NCBI GenBank assembly: GCA_002840845.1
Contig: PHCS01000002.1
Coordinates: 62,001 to 126,000, forward strand
Reading direction: 5' to 3'
Source of the DNA: Betaproteobacteria bacterium HGW-Betaproteobacteria-14
Lineage (GTDB): Bacteria > Pseudomonadota > Gammaproteobacteria > Burkholderiales > Rhodocyclaceae
DNA length: 64,000 nucleotides
This document shows, piece after piece, positions 57,903-64,000 of this stretch; positions within the stretch are counted from its first letter, which is position 1; each line of letters opens with the position of its first letter. The notes beneath the pieces are model-generated. The model was not told the origin of the DNA, ran no database searches, and saw only the letters and a list, made by a program, of their open reading frames with translations. The translations under genes were made by a program, and so were the position numbers.

Positions 57903-58880
57903 TCACGAAACCGCCTGGTAGTACAGGTTCTGCGGATGGTTGGCCTGGGCGAAGAAGAACCAGCGTTCCATGAGCAGGCCAAGGTATTGCACGACAAAGG
58001 CGGCCAGCAGCAGCGCAGGGGATTCCATGGCCACCCCGCCAGCCAGCAGGCCGACCGGCAAGGGGAAGACCAGTATGAGAAACACCCATTTCACCTGGCG
58101 CAGCAAAGCGGCGGATTGGCCGTGGAAGAACTCCCGCGTATTGAAGGAGCCGCCCATGGCGCCCTGGGCCTTCTGCACGATGCGCGGATGCTTCACGCCG
58201 ATTGCGGTTCGCATGCTCGATTTCGGCTTGAGGCGGGCGTTGCGCAGCAGCGAAGCGGCGCGGCCGACAAGGGCGAGCAGCACCAGGATCAGGGTCCAGC
58301 CAGCGTAAAACCGGGTCATGTCCGGCGCCATGATGGATGCCAAGCCGCTTGCCAGCAGGAAGCCCGATGCCCCGCCAAACAAGGTGTAGTTGATCACGGT
58401 GAGCGGGGTATGCCATTCCTGCAGGAAACGCAGGCAAGCGTAGATCATGCCGGTGCACACGAACAGCGCGAACGCCAGCGCCGTGCCCGCCACGCCAAGA
58501 ATGGCCGTGACATTGACTGCCGCGCCGGAAGGCAGTGTCGCCAGCGCCGGGTTGAAGCCGGTGAAGTGCGCCGCGCCGTAGAGCAACACCGTGCCCATGA
58601 AAGCAGGCAGCACGATCACTTCGCGCGACAGCCAGGAGGTGCGCCATTTCGCAGCCGAGCGCCATGCGCGCTCGGGATGGCCGAGATGGAAGAAGGAGGC
58701 AATCAGTCCGGCGACGAGAAATCCCAGCGCCAGCGCGCTGCCGAGCGCATAGAAACGGCTGTCCTGCGGCGGCAGCAACCCGAAGGCGGAATAGGACTCG
58801 ACGGTGAACAGGGCGAGGAATAATCCCTGGCCGACGCCGATCAGGGTAGTGAGGAAGATGACGGAAAACGCTGGATGCAT
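57903..58880 (-). CDS. soeC: Membrane anchor subunit of sulfite dehydrogenase (SoeC/DmsC-like)
   Basis: The 325-residue DmsC/NrfD-type protein has eight membrane segments (HPAFSVIFLTTLIGVGQGLFL; FHLGHPERAW; SWLSREVIVLPAF). It takes electrons from SoeB into the quinone pool. It lies 12 bp after soeB. DMSO or polysulfide reductase anchors share the fold; the neighbours favour sulfite oxidation. Confidence 0.85.
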   Translation of the reverse strand: MHPAFSVIFLTTLIGVGQGLFLALFTVESYSAFGLLPPQDSRFYALGSALALGFLVAGLIASFFHLGHPERAWRSAAKWRTSWLSREVIVLPAFMGTVLLYGAAHFTGFNPALATLPSGAAVNVTAILGVAGTALAFALFVCTGMIYACLRFLQEWHTPLTVINYTLFGGASGFLLASGLASIMAPDMTRFYAGWTLILVLLALVGRAASLLRNARLKPKSSMRTAIGVKHPRIVQKAQGAMGGSFNTREFFHGQSAALLRQVKWVFLILVFPLPVGLLAGGVAMESPALLLAAFVVQYLGLLMERWFFFAQANHPQNLYYQAVS

Positions 58881-58892
58881 GACGGTTACCCG

Positions 58893-59624
58893 TTACCAGG
58901 AGGTCACGTCGTCGAGCGAAGGCTCGGCCTTGGCCGGCTTCGGCAGCTTGCCGTCGACCTTGAGCGGATTGTCGGCGCGTACCAGCTCGTCCTCGTGGAT
59001 GCGCAGCTTGGTCTTGCGTCGCGGCAGGTAGTGGTTGGCCGGCTGCGTGCCCCACTCCGGCATCAGCGGGTAGCCGCCGCCCTCGCGGATGGCGACCGAC
59101 ACTTCGGACTCGGGATCGTGCACGTCTCCGAACAGGCGCGCGCTCGTCGGGCAGGCCAGCACGCAGGCGGGCTTGCGGTCGCGCTCAGCCAAGGCCGTGT
59201 CGTAGATGCGATCCACGCACAGCGTGCACTTCTTCATCACCTTCTGCTTCTCGTCGATCTCGCGCGCACCATAGGGACAGGCCCACGAGCAGTACTTGCA
59301 GCCGATGCACTTGTCGTAGTCGACGAGGACGATGCCGTCCTCCGCGCGCTTGTAGGAAGCACCCGTGGGGCACACCGGCACGCAGGGCGGCTCCTCGCAG
59401 TGCAGGCAGGACTTGGGGAAATGCACGGTTTCCGTGTTGGGGAACTCGCCCACCTCGAAGGTCTGCACCCGGTTGAAGAAGGTGCCGGTCGGGTCGGCGC
59501 CGTAGGGGTCGAAGTCGCTCAGCGGGCCGGCCTGCCCGGAGGTGTTCCACTCCTTGCAGCTCGTCACGCAGGCGTGGCAGCCGACGCAGACGTTGAGGTC
59601 GATGACGAGGGCGAGTTGGGTCAT
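58893..59624 (-). CDS. soeB: Iron-sulfur subunit of sulfite dehydrogenase (SoeB-like)
   Basis: The 243-residue ferredoxin-type protein has four cysteine groups for four [4Fe-4S] clusters: CVGCHACVTSCKEWN, CLHCEEPPCVPVCP, CIGCKYCSWACP, and CTLC paired with CVLACP. It has no signal peptide. It links SoeA to SoeC. A repeat element separates it from soeA. Confidence 0.88.
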   Translation of the reverse strand: MTQLALVIDLNVCVGCHACVTSCKEWNTSGQAGPLSDFDPYGADPTGTFFNRVQTFEVGEFPNTETVHFPKSCLHCEEPPCVPVCPTGASYKRAEDGIVLVDYDKCIGCKYCSWACPYGAREIDEKQKVMKKCTLCVDRIYDTALAERDRKPACVLACPTSARLFGDVHDPESEVSVAIREGGGYPLMPEWGTQPANHYLPRRKTKLRIHEDELVRADNPLKVDGKLPKPAKAEPSLDDVTSW

Positions 59625-59640
59625 GGCTTTGCGCTCCGTT

Positions 59641-59700
59641 GCAGGAGCGGCGTCCACGCCGCGATTCGGCGCCCATTTCGCGGCGTGGACGCCGCTCCCA
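59641..59700. repeat. Inverted repeat element between soeA and soeB
   Basis: AGGAGCGGCGTCCACGCCGCG and its inverted copy are separated by about 15 bp, a paired REP-like layout distinct from the GTCGGCC family. It lies between the soeA stop and the soeB start inside the operon. Confidence 0.8.
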
Positions 59701-59709
59701 CGGGGCGAC

Positions 59710-62586
59710 TCATTTCCGTCCTCCTGCGAAGAAATTCCAGAGGCTCTTGCGTTCCTCCTGCCCGGGATAGGGCTGCAGCGGTTCGAACTGCGGCGATGAG
59801 GTTTGCAAACCCGGCGCCGTCTCGCCGGGGCTGACTTTCGAAATGCGCACGCGCACGTCGTACCAGGCGGCCTGACCGGTAACCGGGTCGGAATTGCTGA
59901 TGCGGCCCTCCCCCTCGGGGAGTTCCTCGGAGATGACGTGGTTGAGCAGGAAGCCCAGCTTCGATTCATTCGCATCCGGCGTCAGGTTCCAGGCGCCGGC
60001 CGCCTTGCCGATGGCATTCCAGGTCCACACCGTGCCCGGCTCCACGGCCTCCGAATGGCGCGCCATGCAGCGCACCCTGCCCCATTGCGATTCGACCCAG
60101 ATCCAGTCGTCGTCGGCAATGCCGGCGAGCCGCGCCGTTCGCGCATTGATGAAGAGATAGTTGTGCGCGTGGATCTGCCGCAGCCAGGCGTTCTGCGAAT
60201 CCCACGAGTGGTACATCGCCATCGGCCGCTGCGTCACGGCGGCAAGCGGGTACTTGTGCGTGTCCGTCGCCTGCACTTCGAGCGGATCGAAGTAGAAGGG
60301 CAGCGGATCGAAGTAGGTCTCGATGCGCTGCTTCAGGTGCTCGGGGGGCTTCCTCGTGATGCCCTTGCCCTGCGCGGCGAGGCGGAATTTCTGCAGCACC
60401 TCGGAGTAGAGGTGAATGAGGATCGGCTCGGCGTAGCGCGTGATGCGGCTGCGCTGCGACCATTCCAGGTAGCCCTTGTTCCAGTTGCGCATGTACTGGT
60501 AGGAGCGCGGCAGCACGTGGTGGTAGACGCAGTTGTTGGCCGCGTACATCTCCCACTGGCGCGGATTCGGCTCGCCGCGCATGAACTTCTCGCCGCCCTT
60601 GCCGCGCCAGCCGGCGAGGAAGCCGATGCCGGAGCCGGGCTCGGTCTCGTAATTCGTGATGAAGTCCGGATAGTCGCGGTACTTGCGCGTGCCGTCCTTC
60701 CTCACGAACACCGGCAGCTTCAGGCGCGCGCCAAGCTCGATCAGTACCTCCTGGAAGGGCTTGCACTCGCCGGTCGGCGCGAGCACCGGGATGCGCACCG
60801 AATCCACCGGGCCGTCGAATTCCGAGATCGGCCGGTCGAGCATGGACATCACGTCGTGGCGCTCGAGATAGGTCGTGTCCGGCAACACCAGGTCGGCGAA
60901 GGCCGTCATTTCCGACTGGAAGGCGTCGCAGACCGCGATGAAGGGGATCTTGTACTCGCCCTGCTCGTCCTTGTCATTGAGCATCTTGCGCACCTCCACC
61001 GTGTTCATGGTGGAGTTCCACGCCATGTTGGCCATGAAGATGAGCAGCGTGTCGATGCGGTAGGGATCGCCGCGCCAGGCGTTGGTGATGACGTTGTGCA
61101 TCAGGCCGTGCACCGAGAGCGGATACTCCCAGGAGAAGGCCTTGTCGATGCGCACCGGCTTGCCGTCCTCATCCACAAACAGGTCGTCCGGCTCGGCCGG
61201 CCAGCCCAGCGCCATGCCGTCCAGCGGATGGTTGGGCTGTACCGCCAGCGGCGTATTGGGCGTCTTGGCGCAGGGCGGGATGGGCCGCGGAAACGGCGCC
61301 TTGTGGCGGAAGCCGCCCGGCCGGTCGATGGTTCCAAGAAGCGACATCAGAATGGCCAGCGCACGGATGCTGTGGAAGCCGTTGGAATGCGCCGCCAGTC
61401 CGCGCATGGCATGGAAGGCCACCGGGTTGCCGGTGACGGTGTCGTGCTCCTTGCCCCAGGAGTCGGTCCACGCGATGGGCAGCTCGATCTGGTGGTCGCG
61501 CGCGGTGACGCCCATCTCGTAGGCGAGGCGCTTGATGGTCTCGGCGGGGATGCCTGTCAGGCCCTCGGCCCACTCGGGCGTGTAGTCCTTCACGCGTTCC
61601 TGCAGCAGCTGAAAGGACGGCTTCACCGGCGTGCCGTCCGCCAGCCTGAATTCGCCGAGCAGGAACGGGTCGCAGCCTTCCGTATGGGTGATGACGGGCT
61701 TGTTCGTCGCACGATCCCACCACAACTTGTTCTGCGGATCGAAGCAGCCCTCCTCCTCCGGCACCTCGGTGCGCAGGAACATGCCGAACTCGTCGCTCTT
61801 CTCGTCGAGGTTCACCAACTGGCCGGCGTTCGTGTAGCGCACCAGGAAGTCACGGTCGTAGAGGCCCTGCGCGATGATCTCGTGGATGATGGCCAACAGC
61901 AGCGCGCCGTCTGTGCCCGGGCGGATCGGCACCCACTCGTCGGCGATGGCCGAGTAGCCGGTGCGCACCGGGTTGATGGAGACGAAGCGTCCGCCGTCCC
62001 TTTTGAATTTCGAGATGGCGATCTTGAGCGGATTCGAGTGGTGGTCCTCGGCGGTGCCGATCATCACGAACAGCTTGGCGCGATCGAGGTCCGGCCCGCC
62101 GAACTCCCAGAAGGAGCCGCCGATGGTGTAGATCATGCCGGCGGCCATGTTCACCGAGCAGAAGCCGCCGTGCGCTGCATAGTTGGGCGTGCCGAACTGA
62201 CGCGCGAAGAGGCCGGTCAGCGCCTGCATCTGGTCGCGGCCGGTGAACAGCGCAAATTTTTTCGGATCGGTGGCGCGGATCTTCGCCAGTCGCTCGGACA
62301 GGATGGAGAAGGCCTGCTCCCAGGAAATCGGCTCGAACTCGCCGGCGCCGCGCTCGCTGCCCGGCTTGCGCAGCAAGGGCCTGGTCAGCCGCGCCGGCGA
62401 ATACTGCTTCATGATGCCGGAACTGCCCTTGGCGCAGATCACGCCCTGGTTGAGCGGATGATCGGGATTGCCGTCGATGTAACGCACCTGCCCGTCGACC
62501 AGATGCACGCGGATGCCGCAGCGGCAGGCGCACATGTAGCAGGTGGTTTTCTTTACCTCCTGCACGGACGGGGTCGAAACGGACAT
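59710..62586 (-). CDS. soeA: Molybdopterin oxidoreductase, sulfite dehydrogenase catalytic subunit (SoeA-like)
   Basis: SoeA oxidises sulfite to sulfate at a bis-MGD molybdenum site. The 958-residue DMSO reductase family protein has an N-terminal [4Fe-4S] site CYMCACRCG...GVICAKG (about 16-52), the MGD-binding blocks, a likely Mo-ligand cysteine in GGFCSVNMAAG (about 145) and a C-terminal MGD domain (IHAHNYLFINARTARLAGI). It lacks a Tat signal, so it faces the cytoplasm, as known for SoeABC. Tetrathionate, thiosulfate and polysulfide reductases, usually Tat-exported, are less likely. Confidence 0.83.
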   Translation of the reverse strand: MSVSTPSVQEVKKTTCYMCACRCGIRVHLVDGQVRYIDGNPDHPLNQGVICAKGSSGIMKQYSPARLTRPLLRKPGSERGAGEFEPISWEQAFSILSERLAKIRATDPKKFALFTGRDQMQALTGLFARQFGTPNYAAHGGFCSVNMAAGMIYTIGGSFWEFGGPDLDRAKLFVMIGTAEDHHSNPLKIAISKFKRDGGRFVSINPVRTGYSAIADEWVPIRPGTDGALLLAIIHEIIAQGLYDRDFLVRYTNAGQLVNLDEKSDEFGMFLRTEVPEEEGCFDPQNKLWWDRATNKPVITHTEGCDPFLLGEFRLADGTPVKPSFQLLQERVKDYTPEWAEGLTGIPAETIKRLAYEMGVTARDHQIELPIAWTDSWGKEHDTVTGNPVAFHAMRGLAAHSNGFHSIRALAILMSLLGTIDRPGGFRHKAPFPRPIPPCAKTPNTPLAVQPNHPLDGMALGWPAEPDDLFVDEDGKPVRIDKAFSWEYPLSVHGLMHNVITNAWRGDPYRIDTLLIFMANMAWNSTMNTVEVRKMLNDKDEQGEYKIPFIAVCDAFQSEMTAFADLVLPDTTYLERHDVMSMLDRPISEFDGPVDSVRIPVLAPTGECKPFQEVLIELGARLKLPVFVRKDGTRKYRDYPDFITNYETEPGSGIGFLAGWRGKGGEKFMRGEPNPRQWEMYAANNCVYHHVLPRSYQYMRNWNKGYLEWSQRSRITRYAEPILIHLYSEVLQKFRLAAQGKGITRKPPEHLKQRIETYFDPLPFYFDPLEVQATDTHKYPLAAVTQRPMAMYHSWDSQNAWLRQIHAHNYLFINARTARLAGIADDDWIWVESQWGRVRCMARHSEAVEPGTVWTWNAIGKAAGAWNLTPDANESKLGFLLNHVISEELPEGEGRISNSDPVTGQAAWYDVRVRISKVSPGETAPGLQTSSPQFEPLQPYPGQEERKSLWNFFAGGRK

Positions 62587-62736
62587 GGTTGGGAAGCCAA
62601 TATATTAGAGACTATTGATATTCTTGGTGCTTTACGCTAAGTCCTCAAGCCAATTGTTTTTATTTGACTATAAGTAGCATGGTCTTGAGTAACTTATGGC
62701 TTCGTGTAAGCTGGTTTGTCGGATACTAATGCATAC

Positions 62737-62793
62737 GTAGGTCGGCCTTCAGGCCGACAATGACGGTTGCTGTCGGGCTGAAGCCCGACCTAC
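62737..62793. repeat. Paired REP element, left copy of a perfect 57-bp inverted repeat
   Basis: GTCGGCC- and GTCGGGC-type palindromes in opposite orientation, bounded by GTAGG and CCTAC, with a short spacer. The whole 57 bp is the exact reverse complement of 63441-63497. Apart from this, the 230 bp between soeA and the next gene show no clear promoter. Confidence 0.95.
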
Positions 62794-62817
62794 TCACTTT
62801 CAGCCTAGCAGGTTTTT

Positions 62818-63213
62818 ATGAGCGACATCCCCGGATTCAATCCCAGCGAACGACGCGCCATCGAGGCCGCGATGATCTATCGCTACGGCGAGCTGGTCGA
62901 ACTGCAGGAAGCCGACGTCGAAGTTCGGCTCGTGCCTGGCAGCGAAGAACTGACCACGGTGCCCGGCATCTACTGGAACGAGCGCAATGTGCAGTTCGTC
63001 GTCTGCAAACTGGGCGAGAAGCGTTACCGCTCCTATTTCTTCTACAGCGAGGACCGGCAGTACCGCATCGGCGAGAATGACTACGACGTCATCGAGGACT
63101 GCGTACGCAACCTGCTCCAGCTGCAGGTCGACCACGATGCGAAGCGCCGCGCCATCATGTCCAATCCCGGGCTCGGCCCGGACGAGGACTACCACGGCCC
63201 GCTGGTCATCTGA
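62818..63213 (+). CDS. Hypothetical protein, 131 residues
   Basis: A soluble acidic protein with no signal peptide. Visible features: an N-terminal helix (NPSERRAIEAAMIYRYGEL), a beta-rich middle (VEVRLVPGSEELTTVPGIYWNERNVQFVVCKLGEKRYRSYFFYSED), and a C-terminal DYDVIEDCVRNLLQLQVDHD helix. I do not recognise the family. It is followed 18 bp later by another small gene, and the pair is bracketed by inverted REP pairs. Confidence 0.75.
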   Translation: MSDIPGFNPSERRAIEAAMIYRYGELVELQEADVEVRLVPGSEELTTVPGIYWNERNVQFVVCKLGEKRYRSYFFYSEDRQYRIGENDYDVIEDCVRNLLQLQVDHDAKRRAIMSNPGLGPDEDYHGPLVI

Positions 63214-63231
63214 GGTCCGTCGGGCCATTCC

Positions 63232-63444
63232 ATGACGCTCGACAAGGCGCGCCAGATGCTGCAGGCCCAGGCCGGTTTCGGCGGCGGCTACAGCGCCAAC
63301 GGCGCCCGCCTCGTGCTGGCCGAAGTGCAGCATGAACACGGCCGCGAGGCCGTCGACGCGCTGATCGCCGAACTGGAGCTCGAGCGCATTTTCGGTTTCT
63401 CGCCCGGACAGGATTTCTCCCTCTACAGCTGGAAGAAAACGTAG
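63232..63444 (+). CDS. Hypothetical protein, 70 residues
   Basis: A small protein with a Gly-rich turn (AGFGGGYSANGARLVLAEVQ) and a helical C-terminal half ending in DFSLYSWKKT. No known family comes to mind. Its TAG stop codon is part of the right REP element (GTAGG), so the repeat sets the C-terminus. Confidence 0.7.
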   Translation: MTLDKARQMLQAQAGFGGGYSANGARLVLAEVQHEHGREAVDALIAELELERIFGFSPGQDFSLYSWKKT

Positions 63445-63497
63445 GTCGGGCTTCAGCCCGACAGCAACCGTCATTGTCGGCCTGAAGGCCGACCTAC
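63441..63497. repeat. Paired REP element, right copy of the perfect 57-bp inverted repeat
   Basis: Exact reverse complement of 62737-62793 over 57 bp. It overlaps the stop codon of the upstream small gene and lies 20 bp before the phosphodiesterase gene. Confidence 0.95.
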
Positions 63498-63517
63498 AAC
63501 AGGTACCGATCATTTCC

Positions 63518-64000
63518 ATGAAGATCTGCATCGTCTCCGACAGCCATGACCGCGGCCCCATGCTGGCCGCCGCCGTCGAGGAAGCCAAATCCCTCGGTGC
63601 CGAGGCCGTCCTGCACTGCGGCGACATCATCGGCCCGAACACCCTCAAGCCCCTGCTCAGGCTCGGCCTGCAAACGCATGTCATCCACGGCAACAACCTG
63701 GGCGATTTCACCGCCATCTGTCAGATGGCGTCGCGCTCGAACGGCATGCTGCATTACCACGGCGGCGACGCCTCGATCGAACTGGGCGGGCGCAGGATTT
63801 TCCTGGTGCATTACCCGCACTACGGACGCGCCATGGCCTGCACCGGCGACTTCGACCTGGTCTGCTGCGGCCACAGCCACAAGCCGGACATCGCCCGCCA
63901 GCCGAATGTGAAGGGCAGCGAAACCTGGCTGGTCAATCCGGGCACGGTCGCCGGTCTCGGCGCGCCTTCTGCGACTTGGGTGCTGGGCGATCTGGCGACC
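63518..64000 (+). CDS. YfcE-type metallophosphoesterase, C-terminus beyond window
   Basis: About 161 residues are present. Metal-binding motifs of the calcineurin-like MJ0936/YfcE class are seen in order: VSDSHD (about 6-11), LHCGDI, VIHGNN, FLVHYP and CCGHSHKPDIA. Such enzymes hydrolyse phosphodiesters; the substrate is not known. The gene is cut by the window end. Confidence 0.9.
   Translation, partial: MKICIVSDSHDRGPMLAAAVEEAKSLGAEAVLHCGDIIGPNTLKPLLRLGLQTHVIHGNNLGDFTAICQMASRSNGMLHYHGGDASIELGGRRIFLVHYPHYGRAMACTGDFDLVCCGHSHKPDIARQPNVKGSETWLVNPGTVAGLGAPSATWVLGDLAT

Noticed and set aside
59803-62640. 945-codon plus-strand open frame across soeA
   Set aside because: It lies opposite a well-supported molybdoprotein gene; its long length is a side effect of codon bias in high-GC DNA.
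62600-62640. TTGATATTCTTGG before soeA as an FNR site
   Set aside because: Only one half site matches; the second half is not ATCAA-like.

Overview
The window looks like chromosomal DNA of a betaproteobacterium, most likely a facultatively anaerobic, sulfur-oxidising member of the Rhodocyclales/Sterolibacteriaceae/Sulfuritalea type. The class follows from gene content and order: xseB-ispA-dxs, rpsP-rimM-trmD-rplS, ilvI-ilvH-ilvC-psd-pssA-leuA, pepA-holC-valS, ribF-ileS-lspA-fkpB-ispH, and the sigma factor-DUF3619-DUF3106-RDD cluster. The family is inferred from memory of such gene sets, not from a search. GC is high. There is no prophage, insertion sequence, integron or CRISPR array, but there are several short palindromic (REP-like) repeat families.

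Region 1 (1-7.9 kb) is a redox and oxygen-response block. On the minus strand it carries ccoNO (cbb3 oxidase, ccoO cut by the window edge), ompW, a bacteriohemerythrin, an FNR/ANR regulator, an Rrf2 regulator with three cysteines, and ccoS-ccoI. Two FNR boxes are visible. One is 41.5 bp from a predicted start for ccoN. The other, a perfect site, sits at the same distance from a predicted start that leads after about 79 nt into a strong terminator, so an FNR-activated small RNA is likely. That RNA has 19 bp of complementarity, with one 3-nt bulge, to the ribosome-binding region of folE2 elsewhere in the window.

Region 2 (7.9-16.7 kb) has an SDR dehydrogenase, tRNA-Thr(CGT) and a minor-pilin operon, pilE-fimT-pilV-pilW-pilX-pilY1, ending in a TonB-like gene. 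Region 3 (16.7-36.6 kb) is housekeeping: isoprenoid genes (ispH, ispA, dxs), ileS/lspA/fkpB/ribF, an exported amidase, tsaE, queG, a mercaptopyruvate sulfurtransferase, folE2, the rplS operon, a PilZ-like protein, YihY and an orphan ANTAR response regulator.

Region 4 (36.8-47.6 kb) is the branched-chain amino acid and phosphatidylethanolamine operon on the minus strand. A 28-codon, leucine-rich ORF with its own promoter lies just before leuA. The opposite strand carries an ECF sigma factor with a possible membrane anti-sigma factor. LptF/LptG follow. Region 5 (47.6-56.6 kb) has pepA-holC-valS, an MFS exporter, a DUF302-like periplasmic protein and a FadL-type porin.

Region 6 (56.7-64 kb) is a sulfur module, dsrE2, tusA and a molybdenum oxidoreductase read as soeCBA (sulfite to sulfate in the cytoplasm). 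Beyond it, two small genes of unknown function are bracketed by a perfect 57-bp inverted repeat made of paired REP palindromes, and a YfcE-type phosphodiesterase is cut by the window edge.
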